Shown here: positions 36,152-43,711 of the stretch, one piece after another
How the letters are laid out: every line of letters begins with the position of its first letter
How positions within the stretch are numbered: the first letter of the stretch is position 1
Assembly: GCA_013042915.1 (NCBI GenBank)
Contig: JABDPF010000061.1
Coordinates: 1-62,498, forward strand
DNA from: Lysobacterales bacterium
GTDB lineage: Bacteria > Pseudomonadota > Gammaproteobacteria > Xanthomonadales > SZUA-36
Length of the DNA: 62,498 bases
Reading direction: 5' to 3'
Made by a program: the position numbers and the translations under genes
The notes under the pieces: generated by a model
What the model was told of the DNA's origin: nothing
Seen by the model: the letters and a program-made list of their open reading frames with translations, nothing else
The model's database searches: none

Positions 36152-36637
36152 TCAATCGATCTGTTTTCGCCACAGTACGACCCAGGGTTCGAACTCCACA
36201 TTGGAGAACAGGGCCTTGGAAGCTGCATTTCGCTCATCGATTCGGACGGTGATTTCCGGCACACCCCGTGCACGCAGCCATCGCTCGGCAGATTGCAGCA
36301 GAAGGCTGGCCACGCCGCGCCGGCGGTAAGAGTCGAGAACTGCGATTGCGTGCAGAAACCCGTGCTTGGTGTTCAGGTAAATCGGGGGATGATGAGCCAA
36401 GTTCACGATGACGAAGCCGACGAGAGCGGTTCCGTCCAATGCCACGTACATATTCCAATCCGGATCATCAAAGCTCGGATCGATGTAGTCGATCCACATG
36501 TCTGCTGCGTCCTCCCGGCGGGCATATCCGGGGTCAAGCTCCAGGTGACAATCCATGAACTCATTCCAGACCACCACCAGCGAACGCGAGTCGGCACGTT
36601 CGCCCTCTCGAATAGTGATTCCGCCGTTCTCTTCCAT
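36152..36637 (-). CDS. GNAT N-acetyltransferase
   Basis: This is an acetyl-CoA-dependent transferase of the GNAT superfamily, 161 residues. Motif A is seen as LHAIAVLDSYRRRGVASLLLQ (the R/Q-x-x-G-x-A/G pyrophosphate loop) and motif B as NAASKALFSNVEFEP. It begins 30 bases downstream of a second, unrelated GNAT gene on the same strand, so the two may be co-transcribed. The acceptor is unknown. Confidence 0.8.
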   Translation of the reverse strand: MEENGGITIREGERADSRSLVVVWNEFMDCHLELDPGYARREDAADMWIDYIDPSFDDPDWNMYVALDGTALVGFVIVNLAHHPPIYLNTKHGFLHAIAVLDSYRRRGVASLLLQSAERWLRARGVPEITVRIDERNAASKALFSNVEFEPWVVLWRKQID

Positions 36638-36667
36638 CGATCATTCCACCATGGGTGACTCTACTCG

Positions 36668-37183
36668 CTACCTCGACTGTCCGTAAACCAGGACCTCTTC
36701 GTCAGTCACCGCCGGCAAGCCCTCGGCAACGTAGCGTAACGTCGATCCAATCTTCTCGGCGACCCCGATGCTGGCGCGGTTACCCGGCAGGATGCAGTGG
36801 ATGACTTCGCTCCATCCCAGTGTGTCAAAGGCGTATCGAAGCGAGGCCCGGGCGGCCTCCGTGGCGTATCCCTGCCGCAGGTGCCGGGGCGATATTGTCC
36901 AACCGACCTCGGGTGCGGGCCAGCCTTCCGGGTACCATGGGCCGACCCGGCCAATCCACTCGCCGCTGTCCTTTTTTTCCAGCGAAAAAAATCCGAATCC
37001 GCGAATGCGCCAGTGCCCGATTGCCACGGCCATGCTTCGCCAGGCCTGGGCCCGGCTCATCGGTGGTGTGCCCAGGTAGCGAACAGTCTGCTCGTCAGCC
37101 ATGGCCTCTGCCCAGGCCTCGAAGTCCCGTTCGGGGTCGATCTCGCGAAGGACCAGACGTTCCGTCTCGATCTTCATTGGCAT
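36668..37183 (-). CDS. GNAT acetyltransferase, RimJ/RimL-like
   Basis: This acetyltransferase of 171 residues opens with the RimJ/RimL-type start (IETERLVLREIDPERDFEAW). It then has GRVGPWYPEGWPAPEVGWTI, a CoA loop (SPRHLRQGYATEAARASLRYAF) and the closing NRASIGVAEKIGSTLRY. These proteins acetylate N-termini of ribosomal proteins or other small substrates; the exact target cannot be read. It is divergent from the exported epimerase-like gene and upstream of another GNAT. Confidence 0.82.
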   Translation of the reverse strand: MPMKIETERLVLREIDPERDFEAWAEAMADEQTVRYLGTPPMSRAQAWRSMAVAIGHWRIRGFGFFSLEKKDSGEWIGRVGPWYPEGWPAPEVGWTISPRHLRQGYATEAARASLRYAFDTLGWSEVIHCILPGNRASIGVAEKIGSTLRYVAEGLPAVTDEEVLVYGQSR

Positions 37184-37247
37184 TGCACCGATTTTGAACT
37201 AAGGTTTTTCCGAACCATCTTAACGCAGTGCCGAAGGAGGATTTTTC

Positions 37248-38360
37248 GTGGATCGCCGTCGTTTCGTTACAACCCTGGCTGCCGGACTCGGCATGGCGGC
37301 CTTTCCCACCCTCACGTCCGCCCGCAAGACCGCTCGCCCGCTGACACTGCTGATTCTCGGAGGCACCGGCTTCCTCGGCCCGCACACGGTCGAGTACGCC
37401 CTTTCGCGCGGCCACGAAATCACCCTGTTCAATCGCGGCAAGACCAACCTGGGCCTGTTTCCGGAACTGGAAACCATCATCGGCGACCGCGACCCCGACA
37501 TGAACCGCGGCTTGGAGGGCCTGATGGGCCGCCAATGGGACGCGGTGATCGACAACTCGGGCTACGTGCCGCGCATGGTCAGCGCCTCGGCGCGGTTACT
37601 GGCCGGCAACGTCCGGCAGTACCTGTTTGTCTCCACGATTTGCCAATACGACAACTGGATGGAAGGCGAGCCCCTCGGTACCGAAGGTCGGCCGCGCGCG
37701 GTACTCGCAGACCCGGCCACCGAGGACGTCTCGCAACACTACTGCGCCCTGAAGGCCTACTGCGAGCGGGCCGTGGACGATGCCGTCGGGCCGCGCGCCA
37801 CCCACGTGCGCCCCGGCCTGATCGTCGGCCCGCTGGACCGCAGCGACCGCTACACCTACTGGCCCGTGCGGATGGCGCGCGGCGGAGAAGTTCTGGCGCC
37901 GGGACACCCGCAGGACCGGACCCAGTACATCGACGTGCGCGACCTGGCGCAGTTCCTGGTGCACTGCGCCGAGCGCGGTCTGACCGGGCCCTATAACGCG
38001 GTGAGCATGCCGCGGCCCTGGGGTGAATTCCTGGAAACCACGCGTGACGCCGTCAATCCGGAAGCGAAGCTGACCTGGGTGCCGGCGGACTTCCTGGCCG
38101 AACACGATGTGCAGGCTTGGCGCGACGTCCATCTGTGGGCCGACCGCGACAGCCCCGCGGCGGGTTCTCTGAGCTGGTCTTCGCAAAAAGCGATGAAAGC
38201 CGGCCTCACGATCCGCCCCGCCGCCGAAACGGCGCGCGACACGCTGGCCTGGTTCGAAACGCTATCCCCGGACCGACAGTCCGAGCTGCGCGCCGGCATG
38301 GGCGCGGACAAAGAGTCTGCGGTTCTGACCGCCTGGCACCGACAAACCGGAGAACCCTGA
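37248..38360 (+). CDS. Tat-exported NAD-dependent epimerase/dehydratase-like protein
   Basis: This 370-residue protein of the extended SDR (NAD-dependent epimerase) family has the Rossmann motif LLILGGTGFLGPHTVEYAL. It is preceded by a twin-arginine signal (MDRRRFVTTLAAGLGMAAF). The start is GTG, fixed by a strong AAGGAGG (37234-37240) and the need for that signal. The usual YxxxK is not clear; HYCALKAYCERAV is the nearest candidate (Y...K). Export of a cofactor-binding enzyme fits Tat, which moves folded proteins. The GST gene follows one base after its stop. The substrate is unknown. Confidence 0.75.
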   Translation: MDRRRFVTTLAAGLGMAAFPTLTSARKTARPLTLLILGGTGFLGPHTVEYALSRGHEITLFNRGKTNLGLFPELETIIGDRDPDMNRGLEGLMGRQWDAVIDNSGYVPRMVSASARLLAGNVRQYLFVSTICQYDNWMEGEPLGTEGRPRAVLADPATEDVSQHYCALKAYCERAVDDAVGPRATHVRPGLIVGPLDRSDRYTYWPVRMARGGEVLAPGHPQDRTQYIDVRDLAQFLVHCAERGLTGPYNAVSMPRPWGEFLETTRDAVNPEAKLTWVPADFLAEHDVQAWRDVHLWADRDSPAAGSLSWSSQKAMKAGLTIRPAAETARDTLAWFETLSPDRQSELRAGMGADKESAVLTAWHRQTGEP

Positions 38361-38361
38361 G

Positions 38362-39045
38362 ATGTTCACGCTTTACATCGGCAACAAGAACTACTCGTCC
38401 TGGTCGCTGCGCCCCTGGGTGCTGATGAAAACCCTGTCGATTCCGTTCGAGGAGCGGCTGGTTCCGTTCGAGCCGGCATCGAGTTGGGACAAGTTCCGCG
38501 ATTTCTCCGCGAGCGGGCTCGTGCCTTGCCTGCATGACGGCGATACCGTTGTCTGGGACTCCCTGGCGATCATCGAATACCTGGCCGAATCGCACGGCAG
38601 CGTCTGGCCGATGGACCGTGCGACCCGCGCCTGGGCGCGCTGCGTCGTCAGCGAGATGCATTCCGGCTTCGCCGCGCTGCGCGGTGAATGCCCGATGAAC
38701 TGCGGCCTTCGGGTGCACCTGCACACCCTCAGCGAGCGCCTGCAAAAAGACCTCCGGCGAATCGACGAAATCTGGACCGAAGGCCTGGTGAATCACGGCG
38801 GCCCTTACCTGGCCGGCCCGGCCTTCGGCGCCGCCGATGCGTTCTACGCGCCGGTCGCATTCCGGGCCCGGACCTTCGACCTGCCGCTGAGCCAGCGCAG
38901 CCTGGATTATGCCGGGCGCATCCGCCAGCTTCCCGCCATGCGCGAATGGTACGAAACCGCGCTGCGGGAACCGTGGCGAGAGCGGCACCACGAGGAGGAA
39001 ATCGCCGCGGCCGGCACGATACTGGAAGACCACCGGGTGGATTGA
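38362..39045 (+). CDS. Glutathione S-transferase
   Basis: This is a GST-family protein of 227 residues. The thioredoxin-like N-terminal domain begins LYIGNKNYSSWSLRPWVLM, with the Ser/Tyr region that activates glutathione, and DTVVWDSLAIIEYLAE is the gamma-glutamyl-binding site. An all-helical C-terminal domain follows (LAGPAFGAADAFYAPVAFR). It starts immediately after the epimerase-like stop and is followed eight bases later by the ybaK gene, so the three form one transcription unit. Detoxification or dehalogenase-type chemistry is possible; the substrate is not known. Confidence 0.88.
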   Translation: MFTLYIGNKNYSSWSLRPWVLMKTLSIPFEERLVPFEPASSWDKFRDFSASGLVPCLHDGDTVVWDSLAIIEYLAESHGSVWPMDRATRAWARCVVSEMHSGFAALRGECPMNCGLRVHLHTLSERLQKDLRRIDEIWTEGLVNHGGPYLAGPAFGAADAFYAPVAFRARTFDLPLSQRSLDYAGRIRQLPAMREWYETALREPWRERHHEEEIAAAGTILEDHRVD

Positions 39046-39053
39046 GCAAAGCC

Positions 39054-39527
39054 ATGACCCCCGCCATCGCCCTGCTTCGGCAACGCCGGATACCGCACCG
39101 TGTTCACGAATACGGGCACGATGCCTCGGCAGAGTCCTATGGCCTTGAAGCGGCGGAGAAGCTGGGGGTTGCGCCGGAGCAGGTGTTCAAAACCCTGGTG
39201 GTAAAACTGGACTCAGGGCGATTGGCGGTGGGCATCGTGCCGGTCAGTTCGATGCTCAACCTGAAACGCATGGCCAGGGCCTGCCGGGCCAAGAAGGCCG
39301 CGATGGCCACGCCCACCGAGGTCGAGCGCGCGACCGGTTACGTGCTGGGCGGGGTGAGCCCGCTGGGGCAGCGCAAACCCCTGGCCACCGTGCTCGATAC
39401 CACGGCCACCGGCTTCGATAGCGTATTTGTCAGCGCGGGGCGCCGCGGGATGGACGTCGAAGTGTCGCCCGATGATCTGCAGTCCCTGTTGCAGGCCACC
39501 CTGGCTGAAATCCGCCAGGCCGGCTGA
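39054..39527 (+). CDS. ybaK: Cys-tRNA(Pro)/aminoacyl-tRNA deacylase YbaK
   Basis: This trans-editing hydrolase of 157 residues clears mischarged tRNAs, typically Cys-tRNA(Pro). It matches YbaK/EbsC in length (159 in E. coli) and in motifs: VFKTLVVKLD with the catalytic Lys region, ACRAKKAAMATPTEVERATGYVLGGVSPLGQRK and VFVSAGRRGMDVEV. I chose the ATG at 39054, which follows the GST stop; a longer in-frame start lies inside the GST gene and is not credible. It ends the epimerase-GST-ybaK unit and is convergent with ubiT. Confidence 0.9.
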   Translation: MTPAIALLRQRRIPHRVHEYGHDASAESYGLEAAEKLGVAPEQVFKTLVVKLDSGRLAVGIVPVSSMLNLKRMARACRAKKAAMATPTEVERATGYVLGGVSPLGQRKPLATVLDTTATGFDSVFVSAGRRGMDVEVSPDDLQSLLQATLAEIRQAG

Positions 39528-39535
39528 ACGGCCGT

Positions 39536-40039
39536 TCAATGCGCGCCGCCGGACGATGGCGCGAGACGCTCGATCACCTGGCCCAGGCCTCTGAGCACGT
39601 GTCGAAGCGGCGGCGGCAGGTCGTCCCAGTCCATGCCGTCCATGGTGTTTTTCACGGCCAGGCCCAGCTCGGTATCGCCCTCGATGCGGATGCGGCGCTG
39701 GAAAAACAGGGTGTCCGGGTCGGCGCGGCGCGTCGCCAGCAACGTGAAATCCCATAGATCGCCGCTGATACAAACGTCTTCGGGCCGTTCGCGTTCCAGG
39801 GCAACGAAGCCCGTCTCGGTGGCGGCTATCAGCCAATCGACGCCCGCGTCGTTGATCCGGATACGGATGCAATGGCCTTCGAGAAATTCCAGCTCACCCT
39901 CCTGCAGCGGCTCGCGAAAGGCCTGGTTGAGCGCTCGTTGCAACAGCGGTTTCTGGGCGCCGTAGGGAATGACCCTGGCCGGCAGGCCGATCGCCCTGCG
40001 GGCCGTGTCGCGCACGAATTCGGGAACGGGAAGCATCAT
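39536..40039 (-). CDS. ubiT: Oxygen-independent ubiquinone accessory factor UbiT
   Basis: This is a 167-residue SCP2-domain lipid-binding protein. UbiT/YhbT proteins are needed to make ubiquinone without oxygen and probably present the lipid intermediate. The sequence shows a short N-terminal region (VPEFVRDTARRAIGLPARVIPY) and an SCP2-like core (GHCIRIRINDAGVDWLIAA, DTLFFQRRIRIEGDTELGLAVK, then NTMDGMDWDD). The start at 40039 is preceded by GGAGAG. It is transcribed divergently from ubiU, the same arrangement as yhbT/yhbU in E. coli, and shares the FNR-box spacer. Assignment rests on sequence plus that context. Confidence 0.85.
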   Translation of the reverse strand: MMLPVPEFVRDTARRAIGLPARVIPYGAQKPLLQRALNQAFREPLQEGELEFLEGHCIRIRINDAGVDWLIAATETGFVALERERPEDVCISGDLWDFTLLATRRADPDTLFFQRRIRIEGDTELGLAVKNTMDGMDWDDLPPPLRHVLRGLGQVIERLAPSSGGAH

Positions 40040-40088
40040 GTTCTCTCCGATTGAGGCCACCAGTATAGGCAGGCTAACGGCCCGGCTT

Positions 40089-40102
40089 TTGATTCCGGTC
40101 AA
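40089..40102. promoter_or_regulatory. FNR/Anr box in the ubiT-ubiU spacer
   Basis: TTGATTCCGGTCAA matches the FNR consensus TTGATNNNNATCAA at 9 of 10 defined bases. Its centre (40095.5) lies 41.5 bases before a start predicted near 40137, the class II activator position. The predicted ubiU -10 is TAGAAT (40124-40129). The -35 position has no good hexamer, as expected of an activator-dependent promoter. E. coli ubiUV is known to be FNR-activated. Confidence 0.75.
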
Positions 40103-40123
40103 TATGGCATCCGATTCGATCCC

Positions 40124-40129
40124 TAGAAT
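40124..40129 (+). promoter_or_regulatory. Predicted -10 of ubiU
   Basis: TAGAAT lies 29 bases before the ubiU ATG. With the FNR box it predicts a start near 40137 and a leader of about 22 bases. Confidence 0.55.
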
Positions 40130-40158
40130 GGGGTGTTCGTGTCCACCCGGATAACGCT

Positions 40159-41157
40159 ATGGAATTGGTCTGCCCGGCCGGTAACCTGCCGTCACTGAAG
40201 GCCGCCGTCGATAACGGCGCAGACTCGGTGTACGTGGGTTTCAAGGACGACACCAATGCGCGGCACTTCGCCGGCCTCAATTTCACCGAGCGCACGTTTA
40301 AAAAGGCCGTGGACTACGCGCAATCGCGCGGCCGGAAACTGTTCGTGGCCGTCAATACCTATCCGCGCCCGTCCGCGTTTCCACGCTGGAAAGCCGCGGT
40401 GGACCAGGCCGCCGACCTGGGGGTGGATGCGCTGATCCTGGCCGACATGGGCGTGATGGACTATGCCGCCGAGCGCTGGCCCGATCTGCGACTGCACCTT
40501 TCCGTGCAGGGTTCCGTGACCACCGCCGCGGGGATTCGCCTGTACCACGAGCATTTCGGCATTCGCCGCGTGGTGCTGCCGCGCGTGCTTTCGGTAAAAC
40601 AGGTCGCACGCGTGATCGAGGACTCGCCGGTGCCGGTCGAGACCTTCGGCTTCGGCAGCCTGTGCGTGATGGTGGAGGGTCGCTGCCTGCTGTCCAGCTA
40701 TGCCACCGGCCGCTCGCCCAACACCTACGGTGCCTGTTCCCCCGCATCGCACGTGCGCTGGGAGGAAACGCCCGACGGCGGCACCGACACCCGACTGGGC
40801 GGCGTGCTGATCGATCATTTCGGCAAGGATGAAAAAGCCGGCTACCCGACCCTGTGCAAGGGCCGCTTCGAAGTGGGCGAGCACACCTACTACGCACTCG
40901 AGGAACCCACCAGCCTGAATACGCTGGCCATCCTGCCCGAGCTGCAGTCGATCGGCGTCAGCGCGATCAAGGTGGAGGGCCGCCAGCGCAGCCCGGCCTA
41001 TGTCGCCCAGGTCACGGCGGTCATGCGCTCTGCCATTGACGCCTGCCTGCGCGACCCCGAAAACTACTCGCCGCAGGACGCGTGGATGCGTTCGCTGGGC
41101 AGCGTTTCGGAGGGTGCCCAGACCACCCTTGGCGCTTATCACCGGCCCTGGCAATAG
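40159..41157 (+). CDS. ubiU: Oxygen-independent ubiquinone hydroxylase subunit UbiU
   Basis: This U32-family protein of 332 residues forms, with UbiV, the iron-sulfur complex that hydroxylates the ubiquinone ring without oxygen. The four cluster ligands are at C169 (FGSLC), C176 (EGRC), C193 (YGAC) and C233 (TLCKGRF). This is essentially the spacing reported for E. coli UbiU (169, 176, 193, 232). The N-terminus MELVCPAGNLPSLKAAVDNGADSVY is typical. The next gene, ubiV, starts nine bases after its stop. The cofactor and prephenate dependence are family knowledge, not visible here. Confidence 0.95.
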   Translation: MELVCPAGNLPSLKAAVDNGADSVYVGFKDDTNARHFAGLNFTERTFKKAVDYAQSRGRKLFVAVNTYPRPSAFPRWKAAVDQAADLGVDALILADMGVMDYAAERWPDLRLHLSVQGSVTTAAGIRLYHEHFGIRRVVLPRVLSVKQVARVIEDSPVPVETFGFGSLCVMVEGRCLLSSYATGRSPNTYGACSPASHVRWEETPDGGTDTRLGGVLIDHFGKDEKAGYPTLCKGRFEVGEHTYYALEEPTSLNTLAILPELQSIGVSAIKVEGRQRSPAYVAQVTAVMRSAIDACLRDPENYSPQDAWMRSLGSVSEGAQTTLGAYHRPWQ

Positions 41158-41166
41158 GTGCAGGCG

Positions 41167-42066
41167 ATGAAACTTTCCCTCGGCCCCATCACCTACTTCT
41201 GGGAACGTGACGCGGTGTTCGATTTTTACCGCGCGGCCACCGCGAGCCCGGCCGAGATCGTTTACCTGGGCGAGGTCGTGTGTTCGAAACGTCGGCTGCT
41301 GAAACCGGAAGACTGGCTGACCATCGGGCGCGAATTGCAGCAAGCCGGCAAGGATGTCGTGCTGTCCACTTTGACCCTCGTCGAGGCCGCCTCGGAATCG
41401 TCGGCCGCCCGCCACGTCTGCGAGAATACCGATTTCATGGTCGAGGCCAACGATGCCTCGGCCATCCAATATCTCAGCTCCGCCGGCATGCCGTTCGTTA
41501 CGGGGCCAAGCGTCAATATCTACAATCACAGGACTCTCTCTCTCCTAAGCCGATTGGGATTGAAACGTTGGGTTCTGCCGGTGGAGCTGGGACTCGAAGC
41601 CCTCGCCGAATTGCAGGAACGGCGCCCGTCGGGCGTCGAGACCGAGGTGTTCGCGTTCGGGCGCCTGCCACTGGCCTGGTCGGCGCGATGCTACACGGCC
41701 CGCTCCGAGAACCTGCCCAAGGACGACTGCCGATTCAGGTGCCTGGATTACCCGGACGGGCGACTGCTGTCGACCCGCGAGGGGAAAGACTTCCTGGTGC
41801 TCAACGGCACCCAGACCCAATCTGCGCGGACCCACCAGGCCCTGGGCGATTTGGCGCGGCTCCGGCAGCTGGGCGTGGACGTGCTGCGCATCAGCCCGCA
41901 ATCGACGGGCACGATGGACGTGCTCGAACTGTTCGATGCGGTCCGCCGCGGGGAGGCGGTGAACGACCTGAACGAACGGCTGGCAGCGCTCGCGCCGGCC
42001 GGGGTCTGCAACGGATACCTGCATCAGCAGGCAGGCATGGACAATGAGCATCCGAACGCTGCTTGA
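41167..42066 (+). CDS. ubiV: Oxygen-independent ubiquinone hydroxylase subunit UbiV
   Basis: This second U32-family partner has 299 residues. It begins MKLSLGPITYFWERDAVFDFY and has cluster ligands C39 (LGEVVC), C175 (WSARC), C188 and C192 (DDCRFRC). The spacing C-x12-C-x3-C for the last three equals that of E. coli UbiV (180, 193, 197). I chose the ATG at 41167 over an in-frame GTG at 41158 because the numbering and family start then agree. Its last 23 bases overlap ubiD, so expression is coupled. Confidence 0.95.
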   Translation: MKLSLGPITYFWERDAVFDFYRAATASPAEIVYLGEVVCSKRRLLKPEDWLTIGRELQQAGKDVVLSTLTLVEAASESSAARHVCENTDFMVEANDASAIQYLSSAGMPFVTGPSVNIYNHRTLSLLSRLGLKRWVLPVELGLEALAELQERRPSGVETEVFAFGRLPLAWSARCYTARSENLPKDDCRFRCLDYPDGRLLSTREGKDFLVLNGTQTQSARTHQALGDLARLRQLGVDVLRISPQSTGTMDVLELFDAVRRGEAVNDLNERLAALAPAGVCNGYLHQQAGMDNEHPNAA

Positions 42067-43570
42067 CCATCATCAGCGCCAGGTCAACCGCCAGGCCTGG
42101 AGCCACCTGGGTGACTTCCTGGGCGCCCTGCGCGCCAATGGGCGCCTGAAGTCGGTTACCGAGCCGGTTTCGCCGGCGCTGGAAATAACGGCCTTCTCGC
42201 GCCATAGTCTGCTGCAGGGTGGGCCGGCGCTTCAATTCGACCGGGTCCAGGGCAACGAGATGCCCGTGGTGGGCAACCTATTCGGCCACGAGACGCGGGT
42301 GCTGCAAGCGCTGGAACTGGAACGCCGCGAAGACCTTCGGGCCTTTGGCGGTCAACTTGCCTTCCTCAACAACCCCAAACTGCCGGACAGCGTCGGCAAG
42401 GCGTTCGACAGCCTGCCGCGCTTTGCCCGCCTGGCCCACGCGGCCCCGGTGGTCAAGGACGCGGCCCCCTGGCAAGCAAATGCAGCGGAAGGCCCGGACG
42501 TCGACCTGGAGAGCCTGCCGATCACCACGTGCTGGCCCGACGACGCCGGCCCCCTGATCACCTGGGGGCTGGTCATCACCCGCGGCCCGACCAAGGCGCG
42601 GGTCAACCTGGCCATCTATCGCCTGCAGCTGATCGGTCGCAACCGGCTGATCATGCGCTGGCTCGCGCACCGCGGAGGCGCACAGGATTTCCGGGAATTT
42701 CAGCAGAACCACCCGGGCAAGCCCTTTCCCGTAACCGTCGTCATCGGCGCGGACCCCGCCACGCTGCTGGCCGCCGTGACGCCCATTCCCGATACCCTGT
42801 CCGAATACGCTTTTGCCGGGTTGCTGCGCGGCCGGCGCAGCCGGGTGGTGACGTCGACACTGACCGGGTTGCCAGTACCACACGGCGCCGAGATCGTGCT
42901 CGAGGGGCAGGTGCTGCCCGGCGAGACCGCGCTCGAAGGGCCCTTTGCCGACCACACCGGCTACTACAACGCGCAGGCGGAGTTTCCCGTCTTCGAAGTG
43001 CAACGCGTCAGCATGCGGGACAACGCCCACTACCTGACCACCTACATGGGCAAACCCGGCGAAGACGAACCCTCGGTCATGGCAGGTGCGCTGAACGAGA
43101 TGTTCATTCCGCTGTTGCAGGAGCAGTTCCCGGAAATCGTGGACTTCTACCTGCCGCCCGAGGCCTGCTCGTACCGGGTGGCCGTGGTGAGCATTCGCAA
43201 GCAGTATCCCGGCCATGCCCGCCGCATCATGTTCGGCATCTGGTCGTGGCTGCGGCAGTTCACCTACACGAAAACCGTGATCGTCGTCGACGACGACATC
43301 GACGCGCGCGACTGGAAAGACGTCATGTGGGCCATCTCAACGCGGGCCGATCCCGTACGCGACACCCTGTTGGTGGACAACACCCCGATCGACTACCTCG
43401 ACTTTGCCAGCCCCGATCCGGGCCTGGGCGGCAAAATGGGCATCGACGCAACCCACAAGCTGCCGCCGGAAACAAACCGGAAATGGGGCCGGCCCGCCAC
43501 GCCGGATCCCCGTGTGCAGGAACGCATCGAGGCCATCGCGCAAAAATTGGGGCTGTTCGGCGAGGCCTGA
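42044..43570 (+). CDS. ubiD: 4-hydroxy-3-polyprenylbenzoate decarboxylase UbiD
   Basis: This is a prenylated-FMN-dependent decarboxylase of 508 residues that removes the ring carboxylate early in ubiquinone synthesis. Length and motifs agree with UbiD (E. coli 497): LITWGLVITRGP, the catalytic acidic stretch LEGPFADHTGYY, and the C-terminus ETNRKWGRPA. The start at 42044 lies inside the end of ubiV. Having ubiD within the ubiUV operon puts two steps of the anaerobic branch under the same promoter. The partner flavin prenyltransferase UbiX is not in the window. Confidence 0.93.
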   Translation: MSIRTLLDHHQRQVNRQAWSHLGDFLGALRANGRLKSVTEPVSPALEITAFSRHSLLQGGPALQFDRVQGNEMPVVGNLFGHETRVLQALELERREDLRAFGGQLAFLNNPKLPDSVGKAFDSLPRFARLAHAAPVVKDAAPWQANAAEGPDVDLESLPITTCWPDDAGPLITWGLVITRGPTKARVNLAIYRLQLIGRNRLIMRWLAHRGGAQDFREFQQNHPGKPFPVTVVIGADPATLLAAVTPIPDTLSEYAFAGLLRGRRSRVVTSTLTGLPVPHGAEIVLEGQVLPGETALEGPFADHTGYYNAQAEFPVFEVQRVSMRDNAHYLTTYMGKPGEDEPSVMAGALNEMFIPLLQEQFPEIVDFYLPPEACSYRVAVVSIRKQYPGHARRIMFGIWSWLRQFTYTKTVIVVDDDIDARDWKDVMWAISTRADPVRDTLLVDNTPIDYLDFASPDPGLGGKMGIDATHKLPPETNRKWGRPATPDPRVQERIEAIAQKLGLFGEA

Positions 43571-43620
43571 TACGAAGTATCCCCGTCCCGGAGTACAAAG
43601 ATTCCGGCGCGGGCACCTTT

Positions 43621-43634
43621 CTGATTCAAGTCAT
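43621..43634. promoter_or_regulatory. Weak FNR-like site before the rquA-like gene
   Basis: CTGATTCAAGTCAT matches the FNR consensus at 7 of 10 defined bases. It sits about 41 bases before a start predicted from TAGAGT (43657-43662). It is weak and could be chance. Confidence 0.3.
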
Positions 43635-43682
43635 TGTTCGCCTCGTGGCAGGTCGATAGAGTGCGCTGAGTCGAGAAATTGC

Positions 43683-43698
43683 GGTGGATCAATCCACC
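43683..43698. repeat. Inverted repeat just before the rquA-like start
   Basis: GGTGGAT-CA-ATCCACC forms a 7-bp stem ending three bases before the ribosome-binding AGGAAC (43701-43706). It may be an operator or a translational hairpin. Confidence 0.45.
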
Positions 43699-43711
43699 CG
43701 AGGAACGCGTA

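Noticed and set aside
40192-41529. 445-codon minus-strand frame opposite ubiU and ubiV
   Set aside because: It is an antisense shadow produced by high-GC codon usage; the plus strand carries clear UbiU and UbiV with all cluster cysteines.
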